From NCBI RefSeq assembly GCF_030123065.1, contig NZ_CP126093.1:2360001-2424000 (forward strand): a stretch of 64,000 bases of DNA, read 5' to 3'. Both the position numbers and the translations under genes were made by a program. This DNA comes from Neobacillus sp. DY30 (GTDB lineage: Bacteria; Bacillota; Bacilli; Bacillales; Cytobacillaceae). Positions 17,096 through 26,773 of the stretch are shown piece after piece; position 1 is the stretch's first letter, and each line of letters begins with the position of its first letter. Below the pieces are notes generated by a model. It did not search any database, was not told the DNA's origin, and saw nothing but the letters and a program-made list of their open reading frames with translations.

Positions 17096-18094
17096 ATGGT
17101 TACGATTAAAGATATTGCTAAATTGGCCAACGTATCTCATACAACTGTTTCTAGGGCACTGAATAACAGCCCTCTTATCAAAGAGCCAACAAGGAGAAAA
17201 ATCCTTGAAATTGCTTCCCAGCTAAATTATTCACCAAATTATAATGCCAAAAGTCTGGTTATGCAGAAGTCTCATACGCTTGGTTTATTTTTAACCAGCA
17301 TCAGTAATGGGACTTCCGCAAGCTTTCTTGCTGATACAATTAAAGGTGTAAATAGTGTCATTACCCAAGAATATAACTTGTTTATCCGTGGCATCGATGA
17401 TTATCAGGATTTTTCGAGTATTAATCCACAAAGATTTGACGGAATTATCGTGATGAGCCAAAGTGTACGAGATCATGCTTTTATTTATCATGTACTGCAA
17501 AAAGAAATTCCTCTTGTTGTCCTTAACAGAGAAATTGAGGAAGATTACATCATCAACATTTTATCCAACGATACAGAGGGATCAAGACAAGCTGTCCAGT
17601 ATCTGATTGATTGCGGACATACAGACATCGCAGTTATTGAAGGAATTCCAACCTTTAAATCTACGCAAATGCGTAAGGACGGTTACCTTACTGCGCTGAT
17701 TGAAAATGGCATTTCGATTCAACCTGAGTATTCCGTGAGCGGAAATTATGATATGGAAAGCGGATATCGGGGAATGGAAAAATTACTTTCCTTAAGCAAG
17801 CCTCCGACAGCCGTTTTTTGTTCAAATGACGATATGGCCATTGGTGCAATGAATGCCGTGTTTGCTAGTGGATTGAATGTCCCGAATGACATATCCATTA
17901 TTGGGTTTGATGACATTGGTTTTGCCCAGTATACAACACCAAAGCTAACAACGGTAAAACGACCGGTAGAACAAATCAGTATACTAGGTGCGAAAAAAAT
18001 CCTATCACTGGTAACAGGCCAAGAAGAAAAAACCGAAAAAGTCTTTACCAATACAGAACTAATCATAAGAGATTCGGTTAAGAAGAGAGGTTAG
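17096..18094 (+). CDS. LacI-family regulator of uronate genes (ExuR/KdgR-like)
   Basis: 332 residues from ATG 17096, chosen because AAGGAAGG lies seven bases upstream; an in-frame ATG at 17075 would add seven residues. The N-terminal helix-turn-helix (TIKDIAKLANVSHTTVSRAL) is followed by a sugar-binding sensor domain. A TATAAT at 17054-17059 may give it a separate promoter, with a poor -35. Palindromes TGTTAACGTTAACA before uxaC, uxaB (degenerate) and the pectin esterase/AraC genes are its likely targets. The effector is probably a uronate intermediate; not shown by sequence. Confidence 0.85.
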   Translation: MVTIKDIAKLANVSHTTVSRALNNSPLIKEPTRRKILEIASQLNYSPNYNAKSLVMQKSHTLGLFLTSISNGTSASFLADTIKGVNSVITQEYNLFIRGIDDYQDFSSINPQRFDGIIVMSQSVRDHAFIYHVLQKEIPLVVLNREIEEDYIINILSNDTEGSRQAVQYLIDCGHTDIAVIEGIPTFKSTQMRKDGYLTALIENGISIQPEYSVSGNYDMESGYRGMEKLLSLSKPPTAVFCSNDDMAIGAMNAVFASGLNVPNDISIIGFDDIGFAQYTTPKLTTVKRPVEQISILGAKKILSLVTGQEEKTEKVFTNTELIIRDSVKKRG

Positions 18095-18120
18095 TTTTAA
18101 CCTTTCTTTATAGATAAAAA

Positions 18121-18134
18121 TGTTAACGTGTGCA
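18121..18134 (+). promoter_or_regulatory. Degenerate uronate operator before uxaB
   Basis: TGTTAACGTGTGCA keeps a perfect left half (TGTTAACG) and a degraded right half of the 15480 palindrome. It lies 22 bp before the GTG start of uxaB, between the regulator and uxaB. Confidence 0.6.
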
Positions 18135-18155
18135 TTTTAGGAAGGGGAAGGATTC

Positions 18156-19619
18156 GTGCAACGACTAAATCAAAAAATACACCAGAAATATACCTCATAT
18201 CCCGAGAAGGTGCTCCAGTTCGGGGAAGGAAACTTTTTAAGAGGGTTTATTGACTGGCAAATCCAAGTTCTTAATGAGAAGACGAATTTCAATGGAAGTG
18301 TAGTTGTTGTTCAGCCCCGGGGCAATAACAAGATTGAAAGGCTGAATAAACAGGATGGACTGTTCACCCTTTATTTACAGGGCATAGAAGAAGGTCAATT
18401 AGTAAATCAGCATCAAGTGATCGAGTCAATCAGCAGAGGTATTAATTTATTTACCGATTATCCGGAATATATCAAGCTCGCAGGGACAGAAGATCTCCGA
18501 TTTATCATTTCAAATACGACAGAAGCGGGAATTGTGTTTGACCCGACAGATCAGTTGGAGGATCGGCCGCAAAAGAGTTTTCCAGGGAAACTGACTGCAT
18601 TCCTTTATCACCGTTTCAAGGCGTTTGCCGGTGATGAAAATCGAGGGTGCATTATCGTTCCATGTGAACTAATTGAAAGAAACGGGGAAGTGCTGAGGGA
18701 AATCGTATTCCAATATGCAAGATCATGGAACCTTGAGGATGAATTTATTGAATGGATAAAGAACGCTAATACCTTTTGTTCATGCCTTGTCGACCGAATT
18801 GTACCAGGATTTCCGAGCGATTCCTATAATGAAAAAACCCAACAACTTGGATATAAGGATGAATTAATGGTGGTAGGGGAGCCATATCATCTTTGGGTCA
18901 TTGAGGGACCAGAATGGATAAAAAATGAGCTGAAAGTGGAAGGGACAGGGCTAAACACACTGATTGTCGATGATTTAACTCCTTACAGAATACGGAAGGT
19001 CCGGATATTAAACGGTACACACACAGCTATGACTCCGGTTGCTTATCTTTACGGTTTAAACACGGTGGAAGATAGTATAAATCATGAAGAAGTAGGCATG
19101 TTTATTAAAAAAATGATCACAGAGGAAATAATCCCTACTTTAGAGGGTAGTAAAACAGAGCTGGCAAGCTATGCAAATGATGTGATTAGCCGTTTTGCTA
19201 ATCCGTATATCAAGCATTATTTAATGAGCATTGCCTTAAATTCTATTTCTAAATTTCAGACTAGAAACCTGCCTGCCTTATTGGATTATGTTGAAAACTA
19301 TAATAGTCTGCCAAAGCGTATAGTATTTTCACTTAGCTGCCTGCTTTATTTTTATCGGGGAATCAGAGGGAATGAGGTAATAGAACTACAAGATAATCCA
19401 GAAATTATTCAGTTCTTTAAAACTCAGTGGGAAAAATTTGATCAGCAAGAACAAACAATGGCAGAACTGGTGAATAAGGTCCTGGCGGAGCAAAGGTTAT
19501 GGGGGATGGATTTGACTTCTATTCAAAATCTAGAAAATACCGTCAGTACCAACCTCCTTACTATCTATCAAAGGGGCGTTAAGGAAGCTCTTAAAGAATT
19601 GTTTGAAAAATCCATTTAG
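18156..19619 (+). CDS. uxaB: Tagaturonate reductase (altronate oxidoreductase)
   Basis: 487 residues, polyol-specific long-chain dehydrogenase family. The N-terminal FGEGNFLRGF is the cofactor-binding motif and KVRILNGTHTAM carries the catalytic Lys/Asn/His set. It reduces D-tagaturonate to D-altronate with NADH. Starts at GTG (18156) behind GGAAGGGGAAGG. A fructuronate reductase is possible by family, but the following altronate dehydratase makes UxaB the better call. Confidence 0.92.
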   Translation: MQRLNQKIHQKYTSYPEKVLQFGEGNFLRGFIDWQIQVLNEKTNFNGSVVVVQPRGNNKIERLNKQDGLFTLYLQGIEEGQLVNQHQVIESISRGINLFTDYPEYIKLAGTEDLRFIISNTTEAGIVFDPTDQLEDRPQKSFPGKLTAFLYHRFKAFAGDENRGCIIVPCELIERNGEVLREIVFQYARSWNLEDEFIEWIKNANTFCSCLVDRIVPGFPSDSYNEKTQQLGYKDELMVVGEPYHLWVIEGPEWIKNELKVEGTGLNTLIVDDLTPYRIRKVRILNGTHTAMTPVAYLYGLNTVEDSINHEEVGMFIKKMITEEIIPTLEGSKTELASYANDVISRFANPYIKHYLMSIALNSISKFQTRNLPALLDYVENYNSLPKRIVFSLSCLLYFYRGIRGNEVIELQDNPEIIQFFKTQWEKFDQQEQTMAELVNKVLAEQRLWGMDLTSIQNLENTVSTNLLTIYQRGVKEALKELFEKSI

Positions 19620-19634
19620 TAGGAGGCAGATAAA

Positions 19635-21128
19635 ATGAAAGATTTTCTTCAAATCACCGACAACGATAATATTATTCTAGCACTTAGAAACTTTAAGAAA
19701 AATGAAACCATTCATATTAATGGCAAGAATATACAAATAAAAGAAGACATCAGCCGTGGCCATAAAATAGCTATAAAAGATATTTACCTCAATGATAATA
19801 TTATTAAATATGGTTATCCAATCGGCCATGCACTGGGGATGATTACACCTGGTGAACATGTTCATACCCATAACACCAAAACGAATCTATCAGGAACACA
19901 GGAATACGAATATATGTTTAAGGAATCTCCGAATCTATATAAAAATGAAAATCGAACATTCCAGGGATATCGTCGAGAAGATGGTAATGTTGGAATTCGG
20001 AATGAATTATGGATTGTGCCTACAGTCGGCTGTGTCAACGGAATTGCCGAGAAGATTATCAAGCGGTTTGAGCGTCATGTTGGCAACATTAGCCCGTTTG
20101 ACAACGTCCTTGTGTTAAAACATAACTATGGATGTTCACAATTAGGTGATGACCATGAAAACACAAAGCAAATACTGATTAATGCAGTAAAACATCCCAA
20201 TGCAGGCGGTGTTTTGGTTTTAGGTCTTGGCTGTGAGAATAATGAGCTGCCAGAGTTTAAAAAGGCGTTGGGTGAAGTAAATGAGGAGAGAGTGAAATTT
20301 CTGATCTCTCAAAATGTTACCGATGAAATCGAAGAAGGTTTTAAACAGGTCATGGAAATCTATGAAAATGCTAAAAATGACAAAAGAGAACCCATTCCTC
20401 TATCTGAATTGAAAATAGGTTTAAAATGCGGTGGATCTGATGGTTTTTCTGGCATTACTGCCAACCCGCTTCTAGGTAAATTCTCAGATTATTTAATTGC
20501 ACAAGGGGGCACAACCGTCCTCACTGAAGTCCCGGAAATGTTTGGTGCAGAAACGATATTAATGGAACGTGCTGCCGATGAAAAGGTCTTTGATAAGATT
20601 GTGGATCTGATTAATGACTTTAAGGAATATTTTTTGCGCCATAAGCAACCTGTTTATGAAAACCCTTCCCCAGGGAACAAATCTGGAGGGATTACGACAC
20701 TAGAAGACAAATCCCTTGGATGCACACAGAAAGCGGGAACAAGCACCATAGTCGATGTCTTAAAATATGGCGAAACACTTAAAACAAAAGGTTTAAATCT
20801 CTTAAGTGCCCCGGGCAATGACCTGATTGCTTCAACGGCGCTTGGTGCGGCCGGCTGTCAGATGGTTTTGTTTACGACAGGTCGGGGAACACCGTTCGGA
20901 ACCTTTGTGCCAACGATGAAAATTTCAACTAACACCCAAATCTATGAAACAAAGCCACATTGGATTGACTTTAATGCAGGAACATTGTTGGATGATGGGG
21001 TAATGCCAGAACAAGTGTTGAATAATTTTGTTGATTATATTGTTCAAGTTGCAAGCGGCGAATTTGTCAATAATGAGAAAAATGACTTTAGAGAGATTTC
21101 GATTTTTAAGAGTGGAGTTACGCTTTAA
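19635..21128 (+). CDS. uxaA: Altronate dehydratase
   Basis: 497 residues. An N-terminal SAF domain (~1-90, ending in GEHVHTHNTK) is joined to the large UxaA/GarD C-terminal domain with conserved VGCVNG, GCSQLG, GLGCENNELP and KCGGSDGFSG. It dehydrates D-altronate to 2-keto-3-deoxygluconate with a metal cofactor. Fifteen bases after uxaB, AGGAGG before the ATG, and last gene of the operon before a terminator. The kinase and aldolase for ketodeoxygluconate are not in this window. Confidence 0.95.
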   Translation: MKDFLQITDNDNIILALRNFKKNETIHINGKNIQIKEDISRGHKIAIKDIYLNDNIIKYGYPIGHALGMITPGEHVHTHNTKTNLSGTQEYEYMFKESPNLYKNENRTFQGYRREDGNVGIRNELWIVPTVGCVNGIAEKIIKRFERHVGNISPFDNVLVLKHNYGCSQLGDDHENTKQILINAVKHPNAGGVLVLGLGCENNELPEFKKALGEVNEERVKFLISQNVTDEIEEGFKQVMEIYENAKNDKREPIPLSELKIGLKCGGSDGFSGITANPLLGKFSDYLIAQGGTTVLTEVPEMFGAETILMERAADEKVFDKIVDLINDFKEYFLRHKQPVYENPSPGNKSGGITTLEDKSLGCTQKAGTSTIVDVLKYGETLKTKGLNLLSAPGNDLIASTALGAAGCQMVLFTTGRGTPFGTFVPTMKISTNTQIYETKPHWIDFNAGTLLDDGVMPEQVLNNFVDYIVQVASGEFVNNEKNDFREISIFKSGVTL

Positions 21129-21144
21129 TATGACACTAAAAAAT

Positions 21145-21190
21145 CCCTTTTGAGGAGACAGTGATACAGTCGCTCAAAAGGGGTTTTTTT
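21145..21190 (+). terminator. Terminator of the uxa operon
   Basis: CCCTTTTGAG (21145-21154) pairs with CTCAAAAGGG (21173-21182) and is followed by G and seven T. Confidence 0.85.
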
Positions 21191-21201
21191 GGGTGTGTCT
21201 T

Positions 21202-21605
21202 GATAGTTCCGATAATTAGTGGCGGCTAGGTTTATCGGCACAATCCCGGCCAGATAGTTCCGATAATTTGGGAAGCCCGGGATTATCGGCACAATCCCGG
21301 CCAGATAGTTCCGATAATTTGGGAAGCCCGGGTTTATCGGCACAATCCCGGCCAGATAGTTCCGATAATTTGTGGAGCTGGGTTTATCGGCACAATTCCG
21401 GCCAGATAGTTCCGATAATTTGTGGAGCTGGGTTTATCGGCACAATTCCGGCCAGATAGTATCGATAATTTGTGGAGCCTTGGTTTATCGGCACAAACCG
21501 TGTCTGATAGTTACGCTAATCTGTGGACCCGTGATTTATCGGCACAAACCTGGTCAGAAAGTTCCGATAATTTGTGGAGCCTCGGTTTATTGGCACAATC
21601 CCAAA
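21202..21605. repeat. Tandem array of eight ~51-bp hairpin-forming units
   Basis: GATAGTTCCGATAATT-type starts occur at 21202, 21253, 21304, 21355, 21405, 21455, 21506 and 21556, a period of 50-51 bp. Within each unit CCGATAA and TTATCGG form a 7-bp inverted pair with a 15-nt interior, and the spacer CACAATYCCGGCCAGATAGTT is shared. The last units are more diverged than the middle ones. It lies between the convergent uxaA and ABC-transporter genes. Because the period is near 51 bp, long open frames run through it in several phases, but none has a ribosome-binding site. Confidence 0.92.
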
Positions 21606-21670
21606 CTGGTAAAAAAAAGATGCCTGGCTTGGTTTCCTTAGCATCAAGTATTATCCTTTTTGCTAGTCTG

Positions 21671-23434
21671 CTACATTTGTAATTGCTTCAACTCATAAAA
21701 CTTCCCTTTAGTAACCATTAATTCATCGTAGGTACCGAATTCTACGCAACGTCCGTTTTCGATAACTGCTATTTTATCTGCATTACGAATAGTCGAAAGA
21801 CGGTGAGCCACGATAAAAGTAGTCCGGCCATGACATAAAGTATCCAAGGCTTCTTGAATCTTTTTCTCAGAATGGCTGTCTAATGCTGAAGTGGCTTCAT
21901 CTAAAATTATGACCTTTGGATTCCGAATTAATGCTCTCGCGATTGATACCCTTTGCCTCTGACCTCCTGACAGCTTATCCCCATGTTCTCCGATTTTCGT
22001 GTTCAATCCATCAGGAAGCTTCTGAATGACATCCCAAAGGTTTGCAGCTACTAAAACCCTTTTTAGTTCTTCTTCTGTAACAGATGGCATGCCATAAGTT
22101 ATATTTTGAAGAATGGTTCCAGAGAATAAAATGGTTGCTTGAGGGACTACTGCTAAATGATATCGAAAGGATCGTAAATCAATGGAGGACATATCATGAC
22201 CATCTAAAAGAATTTTTCCATCAGTAGGTTGAATAAACCCAATGAGTAAATTCAAAATGGTTGATTTTCCAGAACCAGATTCGCCGACAAATGCGACAGT
22301 TTCTCCTTGTTTAACCTCTAAGTTGATATCTTGGAGAATCGTTTGATCACTATTAGGATACCGGTAACAAACCTGTTGTAAGGAAAAATTTCCATTTACT
22401 TGTTTAACTTTTGGTTTGTTTTCATGATTTTCAACTTCACCTGCTGTTAAAATTTCGCCGATCGAATTAACCGATTCCAGGCCCTTCGCGATAGTGGGTA
22501 TTAAAGTTATTATACTAGATACAGAATTTACTACAGTTGTAAAGTACGTTTGATACATCACCACTTCACCTGGAGTAATAGAACCACGTAATGCCAAAAT
22601 ACCCGTGAAAACTAAACAAATAATTTGAAAAACTTGAAAACTAGCCCAACTGACAGAACCAAATAATGATTGAATGATGTCTAATTGAAACCCTTTTGTT
22701 AATATTTGTTGGAATCGGCGATTTAAACGGCGTACCTCTTGATTCTCTAACGCATGCGCACGAGCAATGGGCACTAATTCAATCATTTCAATCACACGGG
22801 CAGAGGTTTCTTCCATTTCTTGACGAAATTCAGAGTTTGAGGTTTTGATTTTTTTACGGAAAACCACAATGATAAGAGCAGAAATCGGTACAGTTAAGAT
22901 AAAAAATAGAAATACAGTAGGACTGTTGTATAACGTAATTGCTAAGGCAACTACTAGATTAACTAGAATATTTAAACTACTGACAAACACTTGTGAGGAG
23001 AGTGTTTGGACAGCTTCTACGTCTCGCATTATTTTCGATTGGAGCCTGCCAGACTGCATCTCCTTTTGATAGGGAATCGAAAGTTCTTGCAGTTTTTTTA
23101 TAAGCGAGGCACGTAAACCTGATTCGACACTACGAATTGCATAGCTATGCAGTTTAGTATGATAATAATTTGTTACGATGTTTTGCAGTACCAATATAAA
23201 CATAACAATCGCATTAAGATAAATCGTTTGAATGCCACCGCCATCCTGAATCGTAGCTGCATTAATTACATTTGCAATGGCAATGGGCATTACCCAAGCG
23301 GGGATATGTTTAATGATAAAAAAAACAGCCGAATAAAATATTCTTAAGTAATTTCCTTTATATAATCCTACTAGTACCTTAAAGGAATTTTTCTGATTTT
23401 TATTATAGATTTGCTGTACAAATGACTCTTCCAT
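21671..23434 (-). CDS. ABC transporter, fused permease/ATPase (exporter type)
   Basis: 587 residues. An N-terminal transmembrane domain (~30-325, six helices) is joined to a nucleotide-binding domain with Walker A GESGSGKST, signature LSGGQRQR and Walker B VIILDEATSALD, then the His switch IVAHRLST. A homodimeric half-exporter of the MsbA/BmrA group; the cargo is unknown and could be a lipid, drug or peptide. GGGAG precedes the ATG. It faces the uxa operon and is probably unrelated to sugar import, although it sits between uronate and pectin genes. Confidence 0.9.
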   Translation of the reverse strand: MEESFVQQIYNKNQKNSFKVLVGLYKGNYLRIFYSAVFFIIKHIPAWVMPIAIANVINAATIQDGGGIQTIYLNAIVMFILVLQNIVTNYYHTKLHSYAIRSVESGLRASLIKKLQELSIPYQKEMQSGRLQSKIMRDVEAVQTLSSQVFVSSLNILVNLVVALAITLYNSPTVFLFFILTVPISALIIVVFRKKIKTSNSEFRQEMEETSARVIEMIELVPIARAHALENQEVRRLNRRFQQILTKGFQLDIIQSLFGSVSWASFQVFQIICLVFTGILALRGSITPGEVVMYQTYFTTVVNSVSSIITLIPTIAKGLESVNSIGEILTAGEVENHENKPKVKQVNGNFSLQQVCYRYPNSDQTILQDINLEVKQGETVAFVGESGSGKSTILNLLIGFIQPTDGKILLDGHDMSSIDLRSFRYHLAVVPQATILFSGTILQNITYGMPSVTEEELKRVLVAANLWDVIQKLPDGLNTKIGEHGDKLSGGQRQRVSIARALIRNPKVIILDEATSALDSHSEKKIQEALDTLCHGRTTFIVAHRLSTIRNADKIAVIENGRCVEFGTYDELMVTKGKFYELKQLQM

Positions 23435-23475
23435 TGATTCAACTCCCTATAATGGCTGAAAAATATAGTAGTTCA

Positions 23476-24159
23476 CTATTTTAGTAGGTTTCTTAGTGGT
23501 AAGTCACTTTGTTGGATTGCTTCAATAATTAATTGAGCCACTTTTTTTGCACCCTCTTCATTGAAGTGGGTGTTGTCGATAATCCCCTCAGGATAGTTTT
23601 CGGATTGACCCGGAGGTAAATGCAAGTAGTACTTTTTTGATTCCTCATTGCCAATCTTTCCTATAAATTCGGTGGTAATCCTATGTATGTCTATAACAGG
23701 TACATGGTTTTTCTCTGCAAATTGAATCATTGCCTGGGGATATTCTCCAACTGACATGTAATCAATTTTGTCCTCTTCAAACTTTCTTCGAGTGACGGAT
23801 GTTAAAAGTAGTGGATAGGCATTTTTTCGAAAAGCCACCTGGATAAATTGGCCGAGGTTCTCCTGATAGTCACCATAAGGGAGCGTTCCGCGTTCTGGAT
23901 CTTCTATTTTTTGATCATTGTGACCAAACTGGATAATTAAGAAATCTCCGGGTTGAATGCTTTTTTCGATTGCAGCTAAATGACCCTCGTTTATGAATGA
24001 TTTTGTGCTGCGTCCATTAATGGCATGATTTTCAATCCTGACATTCTCTTTAAAGTAAGCTTGAAATGCTTCCCCCCAGCCCGTTTCTGGCCGTTTTTCA
24101 GGTAGTTTCATAGCAGCTGTTGAATCTCCTGCAATATAAATCGTGATTTGATTCTCCAT
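23476..24159 (-). CDS. GDSL-type rhamnogalacturonan acetylesterase-like protein
   Basis: 227 residues from the ATG at 24159; an upstream in-frame ATG at 24177 would add six residues, and GGGAG lies between them. SGNH-hydrolase blocks: block I IAGDSTA (catalytic Ser), block II NGRSTKSF (Gly), block III FGHNDQK (Asn), block V DNTHFNEEG (Asp/His). The family removes acetyl groups from rhamnogalacturonan. There is no signal peptide, so it acts on imported oligomers. Divergent from the AraC regulator with two uronate-type operators between, tying it to the uronate regulon. Confidence 0.85.
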   Translation of the reverse strand: MENQITIYIAGDSTAAMKLPEKRPETGWGEAFQAYFKENVRIENHAINGRSTKSFINEGHLAAIEKSIQPGDFLIIQFGHNDQKIEDPERGTLPYGDYQENLGQFIQVAFRKNAYPLLLTSVTRRKFEEDKIDYMSVGEYPQAMIQFAEKNHVPVIDIHRITTEFIGKIGNEESKKYYLHLPPGQSENYPEGIIDNTHFNEEGAKKVAQLIIEAIQQSDLPLRNLLK

Positions 24160-24214
24160 TTTTCTCAGCGCTCCCATTTATAAAAATTTCTTAATAATAC
24201 CTGCTAAATGCATA

Positions 24215-24439
24215 TGTACACGTTAACATTTTTATGTTAAAACAAAAATAGACCCTATTTTCATTCATCAAGGTTATTACAGAGGGGAGATAGTTGAAGT
24301 GAATGGGAAAATGTTAACGTTAACATTGTATAATCTAACGGTTTTTGTGTCAATGCATATAAAATACTAGATATAGATGCTCGGTTACATAGTCTTGTAA
24401 ATATAGAATTTGTAGTTTATCATTACGTAAGCGTTATCA
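24215..24439. promoter_or_regulatory. Divergent control region: two uronate operators and a cre-like site
   Basis: TGTACACGTTAACA at 24215-24228 (one perfect half) and the perfect palindrome TGTTAACGTTAACA at 24312-24325 match the sites before uxaC. CGTAAGCGTTATCA at 24426-24439 resembles a catabolite-response element in its core and right half. The region serves the acetylesterase (minus) and the AraC regulator (plus). Confidence 0.7.
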
Positions 24440-24502
24440 AATTTTTGAAAATTTAATTTTTTATACATGGAAGAAGAAACATTTAATGAAGGAGTGAAAT
24501 TA

Positions 24503-26728
24503 TTGAGACGAGCAAGAGTGTTTTACAAGCTGTTTATCCCGTTTTTCTTAGTAGGTACAGGGCTTGTCATTGGATTTAGCATATTTATCTATAATTCCAC
24601 TTATACTTCCGTTGAGGAAAGTTTCTTAAAGGACAAGAAAAATTATACAAAACAAATTCTTAACAATGTTGAACAAAAAGTAAGAACAATCGAGTATGGC
24701 TATACTGCTTATAGTGCAACTTCTAAATTCGAAGAAATCTTTAAGAATCCTTTGTCAGGTAAAGATTTTGCTATATACCGAGATATCAAAAAAGAGATGA
24801 GTTACATAGAAATGATGGGAATAGAAGGCAGCAATAATAGTTTAGTAAGCTTGGAAGGCAACTGGGGAATTATTAGCGGTTCTTTGAAGTCACTAACAGC
24901 GGAGGAGGTTACTGAATACAAAAATACATATATTAACAATATTAACAATAACCTTTTTTGGAAACCGATAAAATCTGGAATCGAAATGGTGATGACTTTA
25001 CCGATGTATAAAAGGGAAAAATTCGCGTTAGGAATATCGTATATTCCCAGAAGAAGTATTGAACAGATTATTGGTGACCAAAACAATAGAGTAGAAATTT
25101 ATAATAAAAAAAATCAATTACTTTACTCGAGCATGAAGAAGGATAGTGAAGTGAAAAAAGGAAGCTTTCAAGATTTTAATGCAGTGACTAATAAAAGCGG
25201 GCAACCTGCCAATGTTTTAGAAACAGATGATGGAAAGAAATATGTTTATATGCAGTCTGACTATAATCATTGGCTTTATGTAGTGGAAATAGATGAAAAT
25301 GAGATTGGCAGTATTATTCATAATACGAGAGTAGGACTTTTTATTGTCTCGGCCCTATTGATTGTTTTGGTAGGAATTATTTCATATGTATTGGCGGTTT
25401 CATACACACGACCGATAAAGAAAATACAGGAAAAACTGGACATTCAGGGGGTACATAAAAAACAAAATGAACTTTCCTTTTTGTCAGACTCGATCGATAA
25501 AATTGTTGGACAAAACGAACTGTTAACCGCCAGCCTGTCTATGCAACAACCTCAATTAGAGACATTATTTGTTTTAAGTTTATTTAGAAAACGAATCTCT
25601 GAAAACGATGTGATGAATCGTTTAGAGCAATTTGGCTACCATTTTGATGAGGAAAAGGTGTTTTATACTGGTTTGATTCAAATTGACAGCATGGATCATC
25701 AACAAGTTGGAGATAAAAATCTTTTATTATTGGCGATTAATAATATCGTGGGAGAAATTGTACCTAAGGATGAACGGTTAAATCCAATCGTTTTAAATGA
25801 TGAAATGCAGGCAACAATCTTTATCTTAGATAAAAGTGATCAAGAACCTGAACGGCGAATTATGAAGTTTTATGAGGAAATCCGAGATGAAGTGAAAAAA
25901 TCGCTGAATATCATTATAAGTGTTGGTATTAGCCCCATCTATGAATCGTTAATTGATAGTAAAAAAGCGGTAGATTTAGCAAAAGAATCGCTTCATTACC
26001 GAGTAAATGTTGGACCAGAATCCATTATATTCTATAATGATATTTCTTCGATGTTAAATGATGCGTCCATTTCCAAATTCCCTGTCGAATTACTTAATGA
26101 GTTATTAAATGCTGTTCGCTCTGGTCATGAGGAAGACGTCATGAACATGGTCGACCTGCTTGTCGATGAGATTTTTCGTCTAAATAAAAATCCTATTAGC
26201 TTGGGAGTTACCTTAATAAGAGTAATAAATGAGCTGGTACAATTAGGACAACTATTAGGTGCTGAATCAAAAATCTTCGAAAATATAAAGAAACTATATC
26301 AAGCAGCCATAAATGCCTATTATCCAGAAAAAATTAAGGAAATGTTAATTAACGATTTAATTAAACCCGTCATTATAAGTACACACGATAAGACAGAAAG
26401 AGGGTTTAAATCCTTATCTGAAAAAATCGTATATATCGTACAAACCGAATACGACCAGGAAATTTCCCTGGATATTATTGCAGATCGGTTGCATTACAAC
26501 CCTAACTATTTAAGCAATGTATTTAAAAAGGAGTATGGGGAGAACTTTGTAGACTATCTAATGAATTACCGTCTCCAAATGGCACAAACCTTGTTAAAGG
26601 ATACCGATTTGGCGGTGAAAGATATCGCTGAACGCTTGCAATATCGGAATTCCCAAAACTTTATCCGTTTCTTCAAAAAGAAGTTGGGAATGACCCCAGG
26701 AGATTATCGTAAAGAATATATGCATTAG
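24503..26728 (+). CDS. Membrane-anchored AraC-family regulator
   Basis: 741 residues from TTG 24503, eight bases after GAAGGAG; an ATG 36 bases upstream lacks a ribosome-binding site. N-terminal membrane segment (FFLVGTGLVIGFSIFIY), extracytoplasmic sensor (~30-280), second membrane segment (VGLFIVSALLIVLVGIISYV), a middle cytoplasmic region, and a C-terminal AraC/XylS double helix-turn-helix in the last ~100 residues (ISLDIIADRLHYNPNYLSNVFKKEYG...). Architecture as in B. subtilis YesS/YtdP next to rhamnogalacturonan genes. It likely senses a pectin oligomer and activates the importer and hydrolases. Confidence 0.88.
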   Translation: MRRARVFYKLFIPFFLVGTGLVIGFSIFIYNSTYTSVEESFLKDKKNYTKQILNNVEQKVRTIEYGYTAYSATSKFEEIFKNPLSGKDFAIYRDIKKEMSYIEMMGIEGSNNSLVSLEGNWGIISGSLKSLTAEEVTEYKNTYINNINNNLFWKPIKSGIEMVMTLPMYKREKFALGISYIPRRSIEQIIGDQNNRVEIYNKKNQLLYSSMKKDSEVKKGSFQDFNAVTNKSGQPANVLETDDGKKYVYMQSDYNHWLYVVEIDENEIGSIIHNTRVGLFIVSALLIVLVGIISYVLAVSYTRPIKKIQEKLDIQGVHKKQNELSFLSDSIDKIVGQNELLTASLSMQQPQLETLFVLSLFRKRISENDVMNRLEQFGYHFDEEKVFYTGLIQIDSMDHQQVGDKNLLLLAINNIVGEIVPKDERLNPIVLNDEMQATIFILDKSDQEPERRIMKFYEEIRDEVKKSLNIIISVGISPIYESLIDSKKAVDLAKESLHYRVNVGPESIIFYNDISSMLNDASISKFPVELLNELLNAVRSGHEEDVMNMVDLLVDEIFRLNKNPISLGVTLIRVINELVQLGQLLGAESKIFENIKKLYQAAINAYYPEKIKEMLINDLIKPVIISTHDKTERGFKSLSEKIVYIVQTEYDQEISLDIIADRLHYNPNYLSNVFKKEYGENFVDYLMNYRLQMAQTLLKDTDLAVKDIAERLQYRNSQNFIRFFKKKLGMTPGDYRKEYMH

Positions 26729-26732
26729 GAAA

Positions 26733-26757
26733 GCTTCTGCAGCAGCAGAAGCCTTTT
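26733..26757 (+). terminator. Terminator after the AraC regulator
   Basis: GCTTCTGC and GCAGAAGC pair over a 4-nt loop and run into CTTTTTT. Confidence 0.85.
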
Positions 26758-26773
26758 TTGATGAGTATCTATT

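Noticed and set aside
21268..21682. Several long plus-strand frames with repeating peptides (RPDSSDNL..., PDSSDNLWSWVYRHN...)
   Set aside because: They arise from the ~51-bp tandem repeat, lie in several frames at once, are broken by 50-bp units and have no ribosome-binding site.
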